NCBI RefSeq assembly: GCF_025465945.1
Contig: NZ_JANLNW010000021.1
Span: forward strand, 1-64,000
Source of the DNA: Pseudomonas sp. 6D_7.1_Bac1
Lineage (GTDB): Bacteria > Pseudomonadota > Gammaproteobacteria > Pseudomonadales > Pseudomonadaceae
Reading direction: 5' to 3'
DNA length: 64,000 bases
Part shown: positions 21,948-29,720 of the stretch, one piece after another
Layout of the letters: each line of letters opens with the position of its first letter
Position numbering within the stretch: the stretch's first letter is position 1
The notes under the pieces: generated by a model
Database searches by the model: none
What the model was told of the DNA's origin: nothing
The model's input: the letters and a program-made list of their open reading frames with translations, nothing else
Translations under genes and position numbers: made by a program

Positions 21948-22883
21948 TTAACCTTGTGCTTCCTGTTCCAACTCTTCTTCAGTCGCAGCAACCTTACCCT
22001 TGGTCTTCAACTCACTAACAATCACCGCCGCGACAATCAACCCCGCGCCGAACAGCGCCAGCCCCGGCAGCCGTTCACCCGCGAGGCGCCCGGCGATGCC
22101 GGCCCAGACCGGTTCGCCGGCATAGATCAGTGTCGCGCGGGTCGGTGAAACGCTTTTCTGCGCCCAGTTCATCGCCACCTGAATCGCCGCGCTGGCGGCG
22201 CCCAGGCCCACCGCGCTGGCCAGCAGCAACCAGGAGAAACCGGGAAGCGTTTCCTGAGTTGGCACAATCATCAAAAACGCTAGCACCGAAGTGGTCGCCA
22301 GTTGTACCACAGTGACCCGCCGCACATCGACCCGGCCTGCGTAAGTGCCGATCAGAATGATTTCGGCGGCGATGGCGACGGTGCTGATCAGCGTAGCGAT
22401 TTCCCCCGGGCTGAAATTCAGCGACGCCCCGCTCGGGCCGGAGAGCAGCATCAACCCGGCAAACGCCAACATGATGCCAATGCTCGGCATCAACCCTGGC
22501 CGACGTCCCAGAACCAGCCATTGCAGCAAGGGCACGAACGGCACGTAAAGCGCGGTGATGAACGCGGACTGGCTGCTGAGGATAGTCTGCAAGCCGACGG
22601 TTTGCAGGCCGTAGCCGAGCGTGATTGCCACGCCAATGAACACACCGGCCTTGAGTTCGAACAGGGTCAGCTCACGCAGGCTGCGCCAGGAGAACAGCGC
22701 GACGATGCTCGCGGCGGCGGCAAAGCGCAGGCCAACGAAAAACATCGGCCCGCTGACTGTCATCGCGTTCTGCACCAGCAGGAACGTCCCACCCCAAATC
22801 ATAGTGATCAGCACCAGCGCGCATTCAGCTTTGCTGAACCGTGAGAAAAAGGAAGAGGGCTTGGAAGTATTCACCGACGTCAT
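21948..22883 (-). CDS. EamA/DMT-family membrane transporter
   Basis: Inner-membrane transporter of 311 residues with ten hydrophobic segments in two EamA repeats; the first has MIWGGTFLLVQNAM and FVGLRFAAAASIVAL, the second SAAIQVAMNWAQKSVSPTRATLIYAGEPVWAG. The ATG at 22883 is the first that excludes the upstream overlap with the divergent regulator gene. Paired head to head with an XRE-cupin regulator across 72 bases, which probably controls it. Substrate unknown, likely an amino acid or metabolite exported from the cell. Confidence 0.86.
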   Translation of the reverse strand: MTSVNTSKPSSFFSRFSKAECALVLITMIWGGTFLLVQNAMTVSGPMFFVGLRFAAAASIVALFSWRSLRELTLFELKAGVFIGVAITLGYGLQTVGLQTILSSQSAFITALYVPFVPLLQWLVLGRRPGLMPSIGIMLAFAGLMLLSGPSGASLNFSPGEIATLISTVAIAAEIILIGTYAGRVDVRRVTVVQLATTSVLAFLMIVPTQETLPGFSWLLLASAVGLGAASAAIQVAMNWAQKSVSPTRATLIYAGEPVWAGIAGRLAGERLPGLALFGAGLIVAAVIVSELKTKGKVAATEEELEQEAQG

Positions 22884-22930
22884 GGCCTTGCGCACTACCT
22901 GAGGGGGACGCACAATGCGCCCGAAGTTGG

Positions 22931-22971
22931 GCAGTATACTGCGCAAACCCACCATGTGAGCAATATAGTGC
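22931..22971. promoter_or_regulatory. Candidate operators of the XRE-cupin regulator
   Basis: A perfect 12-bp palindrome GCAGTATACTGC (22931-22942) lies in the divergent intergenic region, and a related imperfect copy GCAATATAGTGC (22960-22971) lies 29 bases further and overlaps the start of the regulator gene. Their repetition and position suggest autoregulation and control of the exporter gene. Confidence 0.5.
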
Positions 22972-23531
22972 ACAAAGATATCAGCCAGCGCGCCTCCGTC
23001 CTCCAACACGTCAGCCAGAACGTCCGCCGCCTGCGGCATGCCGCAGAGCTGAGCCAGACCGCGCTGGCGGAAAAATCCGGGGTCAGCCGACGGATGCTGG
23101 TGGCCATCGAGGCCGGTGAGAAGAATGTCAGCCTGACCACCCTCGATCGGGTGGCCGAAGCGTTGGACGCGGCCTTCAGCGACTTGATCCAGGCCCCCGA
23201 GGTGCGTGACCCGAGTCGCATCAACGAATTGGCGTGGGCCGGTTTGATCCCCGGCAGTAAAGCGGTATTGCTGGCCAAGGCCAATGCCTGCCGAGAAGTC
23301 GAACTCTGGGAATGGCGGCTGGAGCCGGGCGAGCAATATCTTTCGGAGCCCGATGCCGATGGCTGGAGTGAACAGCTGTATGTCTTCGAAGGCAGCCTGA
23401 CGCTGGTGCTGGGGGACGAGGAACGCATCCTTTCGACGGGTGAGTTCGTCAGCTTCGCCAGTAACCGGCCCCACGCCTATCGCAACGACGGAGCGGTGGC
23501 GACGCGATTCGTGCGTAATGTGGTGATCTGA
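22956..23531 (+). CDS. XRE-family transcriptional regulator with C-terminal cupin domain
   Basis: DNA-binding regulator of 191 residues. An HTH-XRE domain occupies about residues 16-78 (LRHAAELSQTALAEKSGVSRRMLVAIEAGEKNVSLTTL), and a cupin sensor domain about 105-190 (EQYLSEPDADGWSEQLYVFEGSLTLVLG). The GTG at 22956 is the first usable start; a GTG at 22968 is possible. It is divergent from the EamA exporter, a common arrangement in which the cupin senses the exported compound. Confidence 0.87.
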   Translation: MSNIVHKDISQRASVLQHVSQNVRRLRHAAELSQTALAEKSGVSRRMLVAIEAGEKNVSLTTLDRVAEALDAAFSDLIQAPEVRDPSRINELAWAGLIPGSKAVLLAKANACREVELWEWRLEPGEQYLSEPDADGWSEQLYVFEGSLTLVLGDEERILSTGEFVSFASNRPHAYRNDGAVATRFVRNVVI

Positions 23532-23627
23532 AACGGTTGAGTGGGTAACAGCGGTTGAACCTTTCGGCGATTGACTGCGCAGCGGTCACTGATACATTTC
23601 AGGCAAACACGGACCGGTGAGAACCGC

Positions 23628-25055
23628 ATGAGCGAAACCCCAGGCGGACAGTCAACAAACGCTATCCGCAACGCTGACATCCTGATTGTTGGCGGTGGCC
23701 TGAGCGGCACACTGCTGGCCGCGCAGTTGATGCGCTTGCCCGGCAAGCGTCAGGTGCTGGTGATCGAACCTCGTGCTGAGTTGGGGCGGGGCGAAGCCTA
23801 TAGCGCGGTTGAGTTGGGCCACACGTTGAACGGTAATGCGGCGCGGATGAGTGTTGACCCCGACAACGCCGATGACCTGACCCAATGGCTGACGGCATTT
23901 ATTGCGAACGGCGGTTGGCCCGAGTCGTACCAGCAGTCGGTGCCGGTCGCCGAGTTGTTCCCGCCTCGAGGGATGTTCGGTCTGTATGTGCAGCAACGTC
24001 TGGCTGAAGCCCAGGCCGTCGGCGCGCTCTATGGCTCAAGCGTCGAGCATGTGCGCGGTGAAGTGGTCGACCTGCAAATCGAAGAACACACCACGCTGCT
24101 GACGTTGAGCGACGGCACGCGGTTGCGCGGTACTTTTGCGGTGTTGGCGACCGGCTTGTTCCCGGCCGCGCGAACCCCGCAAACCGAATCCAGCGGCTTG
24201 AACGCCGCTGCCGTGGACCCTTGGGATGTGGCGGCAATGACGCAGCTTGATCCGCACTGCACAGTGCTGATCATCGGCTCGGGCCTGACCATGGTCGATG
24301 CCGTGGTGTCGCTGGAGCAGGCCGGGCATCGCGGGCCAATCGAAGTGTTTTCCCGTCACGGCTTGCTGCCCCATGTGCGGCGTCAGCCACCGGCGTGGGC
24401 AGACTTTCTGGCCGAAGATCCTGACATTCGCACCCCGCGTCAGCTGATGCATGAACTGCGACGCCAATGCCGTGCAGCGATGGCGGACGGTATCGACTGG
24501 CAGGCGCCGCTGGACACCGTGCGCGCCCATATCGGGCGGCTGTGGAGCCAGGCGACGGACGTGCAGCGCCGACAGTTCGTGCGTCATGTGCGGCCGTGGT
24601 GGGAAAGCCACCATCATAGATCACCACCCTTGAGCGCCGAATTGGTGGCGCGTTTGCACCAGGAAGGCCGGCTGCGGATTCAGGCGGCTTCGTTCAAAGG
24701 TCTGGCCCCCTCGGCAGAGGGGCGGGTGGGCATTCGCATTCGTCGTCGTGGGGAGCCTGAAGTGACGGTGGTGAGTGGCGATGCACTGATCAACTCCAGC
24801 GGCATCGAATACGACTGGCGCCGGGTCGCCCGGCCGCTACCGCAGCAGCTGTTGGCCCGCGGATTGATTCGTCCGGGGCCATTGGCGTTGGGCATCGCGG
24901 CCGATGCGGGTGGCGCAGTGCTGGATGCCGAAGGGCAGGTGTCGAACCGCTTGTTCGCCATGGGACCGCCCCTGCGCGGGATGTGGTGGGAGAGCACGGC
25001 GGTGACTGACGTGGCGAGTCAGGCCAAGGCGTTGGCGCAGCGATTGGTGCGCTGA
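23628..25055 (+). CDS. FAD/NAD(P)-binding protein
   Basis: Predicted flavoprotein of 475 residues. An N-terminal dinucleotide fold has GGGLSG at 22-27 followed by an acidic strand end VLVIEPRAELGRGEAY; a second Rossmann-like motif is LIIGSGLTMVDAVVSLEQ near 210-228; the segment LNGNAARMSVDP is characteristic of the NAD_binding_9 group. The ATG at 23628 is chosen because the start of the flavin fold is close behind it; no strong ribosome site is seen. The electron donor and substrate are unknown. It is convergent with the next gene. Confidence 0.78.
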   Translation: MSETPGGQSTNAIRNADILIVGGGLSGTLLAAQLMRLPGKRQVLVIEPRAELGRGEAYSAVELGHTLNGNAARMSVDPDNADDLTQWLTAFIANGGWPESYQQSVPVAELFPPRGMFGLYVQQRLAEAQAVGALYGSSVEHVRGEVVDLQIEEHTTLLTLSDGTRLRGTFAVLATGLFPAARTPQTESSGLNAAAVDPWDVAAMTQLDPHCTVLIIGSGLTMVDAVVSLEQAGHRGPIEVFSRHGLLPHVRRQPPAWADFLAEDPDIRTPRQLMHELRRQCRAAMADGIDWQAPLDTVRAHIGRLWSQATDVQRRQFVRHVRPWWESHHHRSPPLSAELVARLHQEGRLRIQAASFKGLAPSAEGRVGIRIRRRGEPEVTVVSGDALINSSGIEYDWRRVARPLPQQLLARGLIRPGPLALGIAADAGGAVLDAEGQVSNRLFAMGPPLRGMWWESTAVTDVASQAKALAQRLVR

Positions 25056-25073
25056 GCAGGAGCGGTGCTGCGG

Positions 25074-26189
25074 TCAGACCTCCCTGATATTGACCCAGCG
25101 CTGTTCCCGCGCCGCCAGCCGAATCGCCGCCGCCAAGCGTTCCACTTCAAAGGCCTCCTCGAAATCAGTGCCGTCCTGGCCTTGCCCGGCCAAGGCCATG
25201 ATCAGCTCATGCACTTCCAGCGTCTTCAACTCGTTGTATCCCAGTTGATGTCCCGGTGCAGGACTGAAAGCCGCGTAGCCGGGCAGGTTCGGCCCGGCCA
25301 GCATACGCTGGAAACCGTCCTGGCCGACGCGGCACAGGCGTAACTCATTCAAGCGTTCCTGATCGAACGCCAGGGTGCCTCGGGTGCCGCTGATCTCGAA
25401 GCTCAGGTGATTCTTGTAGCCGTGCTTGAGCCAACTGCTGCTGAAGGTGCCACGAGCGCCGCTGGCGAAGCGCAGCAGGGCGTGGGCCTGATCGTCGACG
25501 GCAATGCTGCGTTGTTCCTGGCTACCCGCCGTGGCTGGGCGCTGGCGATGCACCGTCTGGGTATCGGCGCACACGGCCTCGACATCGCCGAGCAGATGGC
25601 GTGCCATGGCCAGCAAGTGACTGCCCAGATCCGCCAGCGCGCCGCCGGCATGCCCGGCTTCACAGCGCCACGACCAGGGCGAACTCGGGTCAGCCATGAA
25701 GTCTTCGCTGAATTCGCCTTGAAAGCTGATGATCTCGCCGAGTTCACCGTTCGAAATCAACTCGCGAGCCAGACTGATGATCGGGTTGTGCTGGTAGTTG
25801 TAACCCACACGGGTGACCACGCCGGCTGCTTTGGCCGCCTGCTGCATGGCATTGGCCTGCTCGAGGCTGACGGCCAGAGGCTTTTCGCAGTACACCGGTT
25901 TTCCGGCGGCGATGGCGGCCATGGCCATCGGGTAGTGAAGATGGTTGGGGGTGGTGATGGCGATCAGGTTGACTTTGGGATCGTCGATCAACGACTGCCA
26001 GTCAGTGTGAGCCTGCTCGAAGCCCCAGGCATTGGCGCACACGTGTGCGCGAGCAGGATCGGCGTCGGCAAGGGCGGCGAGGCGAAGCGTGAAGGGCAGT
26101 TCGAATGCCGCACTGACGTTGCGAAAGGCCAGGGCGTGAGCACGGCCCATGAAGCCTGTGCCGATAAGTCCGATTCCGAGTTCGCGCAT
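25074..26189 (-). CDS. Gfo/Idh/MocA oxidoreductase, probable inositol-regulon member
   Basis: Predicted NAD(P)-dependent sugar or cyclitol dehydrogenase of 371 residues with GTGFMG at about 10-15, EKP in YCEKPLAVSLEQA, and GGALADLGSHLLAMARHLLG supplying the conserved histidine. The ATG at 26189 follows AAAGGA; the longer frame to 26255 runs through the operator and is rejected. A GGAA-N6-TTCC palindrome lies in its promoter like that of the inositol importer, so I infer that it acts on an inositol-related compound. Confidence 0.84.
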   Translation of the reverse strand: MRELGIGLIGTGFMGRAHALAFRNVSAAFELPFTLRLAALADADPARAHVCANAWGFEQAHTDWQSLIDDPKVNLIAITTPNHLHYPMAMAAIAAGKPVYCEKPLAVSLEQANAMQQAAKAAGVVTRVGYNYQHNPIISLARELISNGELGEIISFQGEFSEDFMADPSSPWSWRCEAGHAGGALADLGSHLLAMARHLLGDVEAVCADTQTVHRQRPATAGSQEQRSIAVDDQAHALLRFASGARGTFSSSWLKHGYKNHLSFEISGTRGTLAFDQERLNELRLCRVGQDGFQRMLAGPNLPGYAAFSPAPGHQLGYNELKTLEVHELIMALAGQGQDGTDFEEAFEVERLAAAIRLAAREQRWVNIREV

Positions 26190-26231
26190 AACAGGGTCCT
26201 TTGGATTATTGTTTTCAGGATGCCTAGTTAT

Positions 26232-26273
26232 GGAATAAATATTCCCTAAATGCAAATAATAGAATTAAAATTC
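26232..26273 (-). promoter_or_regulatory. Candidate IolR-type operators before the Gfo/Idh gene
   Basis: GGAATAAATATTCC (26232-26245) matches GGAA-N6-TTCC with six-base arms, and GAATTAAAATTC (26262-26273) is a second weaker palindrome, as in the importer promoter at 5254-5294. Reading the minus strand, TTGCAT, a 17-base spacer and CATAAC form a possible promoter with the first site inside the spacer. The promoter call is inference. Confidence 0.6.
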
Positions 26274-26299
26274 AGTAATCGTGAGGCGACCTTTCCCCT

Positions 26300-26444
26300 G
26301 TAGCAGCTGCCGAGCCTGCGAGGCTGCGTTCGGCCGCGAAGCGGTCGTAAAATCAGGCAACGCGTTCCATAAGGCAAACCGCGTATGCCGGGTTTGCGAG
26401 GACTGCGTCCTCGAGCGCAGCCTCGCAGGCTCGGCAGCTGCTAC
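26300..26444. repeat. Long palindromic element with 29-base perfect arms
   Basis: GTAGCAGCTGCCGAGCCTG (to 26328) is mirrored exactly at 26416-26444. The middle contains smaller hairpins, including GCAAACC...GGTTTGC. The arm tips (GTAGCAGCTG) match those of the element at 62635-62769, so both belong to one family. It fills the gap between the operator region and the SDR gene stop. Confidence 0.88.
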
Positions 26445-26480
26445 GGGAGCAGTCATACCTATGCCGTAGGAGGCAGAGAA

Positions 26481-27248
26481 TCAGGACAGGAACCCACCGT
26501 CCACATTCAACGAAACCCCTGTCGTATAGCTCGACGCATCACTCGCCAGATACAACACTGCGCCGGCCATTTCGCTCGGCTCAGCCACACGCTTGAGTGG
26601 GATTTGCTGCAACGCGGTCTTCAGAATCGCGTCGTTTTTCACCAGTGCCGAGGCGAACTTGGTGTCGGTCAGGCCTGGCAGCAGGGCGTTGCAGCGGATA
26701 CCGAACTGCGCGCATTCCTTGGCGAACACTTTGGTCATGTTGATCACCGCCGCCTTGGTCACCGAGTAGATGCCCTGGAAGATGCCCGGTGAAATGCCAT
26801 TGATCGATGCGACGTTGATGATGCTGCCACCACCGTGCTCGCGCATCAGCTTGCCGGCTTCCACCGACATGAAGAAGTAGCCGCGAATGTTCACGTCGAC
26901 GGTTTTCTGGAAGGCGCTGAGGTCGGTGTCCAGTACGTTGCAGAACTGTGGGTTGGTCGCGGCGTTATTGACCAGGATGTCCAGACGACCGAATTGTTCG
27001 CGGATGCCGGCGAACACTTGAGTGATCTGTTCCATCTCACCGATGTGGCAGGCGATCGCAGTCGCTTTACCGCCCTCGGCGATGATTGCGTCGGCAACAT
27101 GCTGACAGCCGTCGAGTTTGCGGCTCGACACGATCACATGAGCGCCTTGTTGGGCGAGCAGTTTGGCGATGGCTTCACCGATGCCACGGCTGGCGCCGGA
27201 GACGAAAGCGATTTTACCGTCGAGGTCGAACAACTGAGTCTTGGACAT
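26481..27248 (-). CDS. Short-chain dehydrogenase/reductase
   Basis: Classical SDR of 255 residues. Cofactor motif SGASRGIG (17-24), NNAA at 94-97, and catalytic S148, Y161 and K165 are all in place. An arginine/serine pair after the second strand (SSRK) suggests NADP(H) preference. It is 38 bases downstream of, and co-directional with, the phosphotransferase gene, so the two are probably one operon. In Pseudomonas such pairs often accompany acyl-CoA metabolism, but the substrate is unknown. Confidence 0.86.
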   Translation of the reverse strand: MSKTQLFDLDGKIAFVSGASRGIGEAIAKLLAQQGAHVIVSSRKLDGCQHVADAIIAEGGKATAIACHIGEMEQITQVFAGIREQFGRLDILVNNAATNPQFCNVLDTDLSAFQKTVDVNIRGYFFMSVEAGKLMREHGGGSIINVASINGISPGIFQGIYSVTKAAVINMTKVFAKECAQFGIRCNALLPGLTDTKFASALVKNDAILKTALQQIPLKRVAEPSEMAGAVLYLASDASSYTTGVSLNVDGGFLS

Positions 27249-27286
27249 GGTTTTTCCTTGTGAGGGGCGTGGCGCCAGGTGCGCGA

Positions 27287-28354
27287 TCAGAGGCTGGATT
27301 TCTGGATGACTTGCAGGCTCATCTGCTCAAGCAGTTTGTTCATGTGAATGAACTGCGCGAAGCGTTTGTCCTGGGTCTGGCCATGGAAGAAACGGTAGTA
27401 GATCTGCTGCACGATACCGGCCAGGCGGAACAGCCCGTAGGTGTAGTAGAAGTCGAAGTTGTCGATCCGGATTCCCGAGCGTTCGGCGTAGTAGTCGACA
27501 AACTCGCGACGGGTCAGCATGCCGGGGGCGTGGCTCGGTTGACGGCGCATCAGTTGCACCGGTGCCGGGTCGCCGGCTTCGATCCAGTAGGCGAGGGTGT
27601 TGCCCAGGTCCATCAGCGGATCGCCGAGGGTGGTCAGTTCCCAATCCAGTACGCCGATGATCTGCATCGGGTTGTTCGGGTCGAGGATCACGTTGTCGAA
27701 ACGGTAGTCGTTGTGAACGATGCTCGACGTCAGGTGGTCGGCCGGCATCTTGTCGTTGAGCCAGTCTTTCACGGCTTGCCAGCTCGGCGCATCGGGGGTC
27801 AGGGCTTTTTCGTAACGATCGCTCCAGCCACGAATCTGCCGTGCGACATAACCTTCTGGCTTGCCCAGGTCGGCCAGGCCACAAGCCTGGTAATCGACGC
27901 GGTGCAGCTCGACGAATTTGTCGATGAAGCTCTTGCACAAGGCTTCGGTTTTAGCCGCGTCGAGGCCCAGTTCCGGCGGTAGATCAGAGCGCAGGATGAT
28001 CCCGTTGACCCGTTCCATCACATAGAACTCGGCGCCGATCACCGACTCATCGGTGCAGTGCACGTAGGCCTTCGGGCAGTACGGGAAGCCGTCCTTGAGC
28101 TGGTTGAGAATGCGAAATTCACGGCCCATGTCGTGGGCGGATTTGGCCTTGTGGCCAAACGGCGGCCGACGTAGCACAAACTCCTGCTCGGGGTATTCCA
28201 GCAGGTAAGTCAGGTTTGAAGCGCCACCGGGGAACTGGCTGATCTGCGGCAATCCGCTAAGGCCGGGAATGTGCGCCTTGAGGTACGGATCGATCAGGCT
28301 GGCATCGAGTTCTTCGCCAGAGCGGATACGGGTGGACTGGTCAGTAAGCGCCAT
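27287..28354 (-). CDS. Phosphotransferase family protein (ACAD10/11 N-domain-like)
   Basis: APH-like kinase fold, 355 residues. Seen are the nucleotide loop FPGGASNLTY (41-50), the catalytic HNDYRFDN with H214, N215 and D216, and the metal-binding DWE at 237-239. The length and the segment LRRPPFGHKAKSAHDMGREF match the ACAD10/11-like branch that phosphorylates hydroxyacyl-CoA rather than antibiotics. It leads a probable two-gene operon with the SDR gene. An antibiotic-resistance role is unlikely. Confidence 0.85.
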   Translation of the reverse strand: MALTDQSTRIRSGEELDASLIDPYLKAHIPGLSGLPQISQFPGGASNLTYLLEYPEQEFVLRRPPFGHKAKSAHDMGREFRILNQLKDGFPYCPKAYVHCTDESVIGAEFYVMERVNGIILRSDLPPELGLDAAKTEALCKSFIDKFVELHRVDYQACGLADLGKPEGYVARQIRGWSDRYEKALTPDAPSWQAVKDWLNDKMPADHLTSSIVHNDYRFDNVILDPNNPMQIIGVLDWELTTLGDPLMDLGNTLAYWIEAGDPAPVQLMRRQPSHAPGMLTRREFVDYYAERSGIRIDNFDFYYTYGLFRLAGIVQQIYYRFFHGQTQDKRFAQFIHMNKLLEQMSLQVIQKSSL

Positions 28355-28543
28355 ACTTATCCCTTCTGCTTATTTTGGAGGCCAGACATCATTGGCTAAT
28401 CTAATGGCGCGCCGGGGGCGTCACAAGCGCGGCAAGGTCTTATAGGTTAGCGTGTTGCTGGATAATCAGCGTTCCTGATGTGCGAGAACAGGCTTGGCGG
28501 ACTATGGTTCAGAGGAGCACCGCTTCCAGGAAGGAGATTCGAC

Positions 28544-28936
28544 ATGGGCTGTCCGCAAGTGTGCGCCACCGCGACCCTGCAATGCAGTTTCGGTGCGGCG
28601 CCAGCCGTACTCAACGTACTGCCGGTGAACCGCACGCTGACCGGGGGCATGCCGGCGGCGAACATCATGGATCACATTCCGCTGCTCAACATCATGCCGT
28701 TTGGTACGTGCATGAGCCCGGCCAATCCGATGGTCGCAGCGGCCACCGCCGCCGCCCTTGGGGTGCTGACGCCGATGCCGTGCATTCCGGCCACCGCCGC
28801 CCCGTGGATGCCCGGAGCGCCGACCCTGTTGTTGGGGGGAATGCCTGCCCTCGATGCCAACTGCAGCTTGATGTGCAACTGGGGCGGGGTGATCAAGATC
28901 GCGATGCCGGGGCAGATGCAGATGCTTATCCCCTGA
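28544..28936 (+). CDS. PAAR-like protein (DUF4280) of the T6SS
   Basis: Predicted spike-tip protein of 130 residues. It is rich in proline, glycine and methionine and has the DUF4280 pattern: CATATLQCSFGAAPAVLNVLP, PAANIMDHIPLLNIMPFGTC and a conserved CNWGGVIKIAMPGQ ending. No C-terminal toxin extension is present. The ATG follows AAGGAG (28531-28536). It is convergent with the vgrG-containing arm and not in the same operon, but proximity suggests that it caps this VgrG. Confidence 0.85.
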   Translation: MGCPQVCATATLQCSFGAAPAVLNVLPVNRTLTGGMPAANIMDHIPLLNIMPFGTCMSPANPMVAAATAAALGVLTPMPCIPATAAPWMPGAPTLLLGGMPALDANCSLMCNWGGVIKIAMPGQMQMLIP

Positions 28937-29045
28937 TTCGACTCAGATCGAATGTGGGAAGGGCCGGGCGACGTTCGCTTGCTCCGGGCGGCGATCCGAC
29001 GAAGGCGGTGTTTCAGTCACCATTGATGCTGGATGTGCCGGCCTC

Positions 29046-29139
29046 TTCGCGAGCAGGCTCGCTCCCACAGGGGATCTCCATTGAACACAGCAGTTGTGTA
29101 CGACGGCGATCAAAATGTGGGAGCGAGCCTGCTCGCGAA
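29046..29139. repeat. REPIN between the PAAR-like and MORN-type genes
   Basis: Arms TTCGCGAGCAGG...CGCTCCCAC (29046-29068) and GTGGGAGCGAGC...GCTCGCGAA (29117-29139) are exact inverted copies. The spacer contains GAACACAGCAGTTGTGTAC, related to that before the single REP at 15580. Confidence 0.93.
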
Positions 29140-29165
29140 GGGGCCATCACATTCAATACAAGGCG

Positions 29166-29708
29166 TTAGGCTTGTGTCGGATCGGCCCAGCGTCGATACC
29201 ACCAGCGCATTCGCGAGATCGGCTTGCCCTCGGCATCCAGCGGTCGTCCATCGCTGGCAAAGGCTTGCTCCGGTTCAAGCAACTGACCATTGAGGTAGCG
29301 GGCGTTGACGGCGGGTTTGCCGTTAGGGTGAAAACGCTGGTAAACCCCTTCACGTACGCCGTCGCGGTAACACTCCACTTCAGCCACTTGCCCATCGGGA
29401 AAATAGTTGCTTGCGTCGCCATGCAGCAGGCCTCGGCGATACGTGGCTTTGCGTTGCAGCCAACCCTGAGGGGCATAAAACGTCGCGACGCCCTGTAGCT
29501 TGTCGTGCACAAAAGGCATCTGTGCCGACAGCTTGCCGTTGGGGTGATACAGCAGGCTCATCCCTTGCAGTTCGCCCTGGCTGTAATTCAAGGCTGCCTG
29601 GGGCTTTCCGGCTTCCTTGATGTGCAGCGGGCCTTCCAGTTGGCCGTCGAGCATTCGTCCGTTGAGCTGGCTGTCACCGCGTTCCAGTTCCAGTTTGTCT
29701 GATGACAC
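29166..29708 (-). CDS. MORN/YwqK-type repeat protein linked to VgrG
   Basis: Soluble protein of 180 residues with at least four repeats of the type YxxGxLxGxxxxYxPNGK (YSQGELQGMSLLYHPNGK; YRRGLLHGDASNYFPDGQ; YRDGVREGVYQRFHPNGK), as in YwqK-type antitoxin components. The GTG at 29708 is preferred: GAGGAG lies eight bases upstream and overlaps the vgrG stop; GTG 29717 would leave no spacing. Translationally coupled to vgrG. It could be an adaptor or immunity protein; this is inference from position. Confidence 0.72.
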   Translation of the reverse strand: MSSDKLELERGDSQLNGRMLDGQLEGPLHIKEAGKPQAALNYSQGELQGMSLLYHPNGKLSAQMPFVHDKLQGVATFYAPQGWLQRKATYRRGLLHGDASNYFPDGQVAEVECYRDGVREGVYQRFHPNGKPAVNARYLNGQLLEPEQAFASDGRPLDAEGKPISRMRWWYRRWADPTQA

Positions 29709-29720
29709 CTCTGTCACTCC

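Noticed and set aside
27287..28354. Aminoglycoside phosphotransferase resistance gene
   Set aside because: The APH fold is shared, but length, motifs and the SDR neighbour fit the ACAD10/11-like branch.
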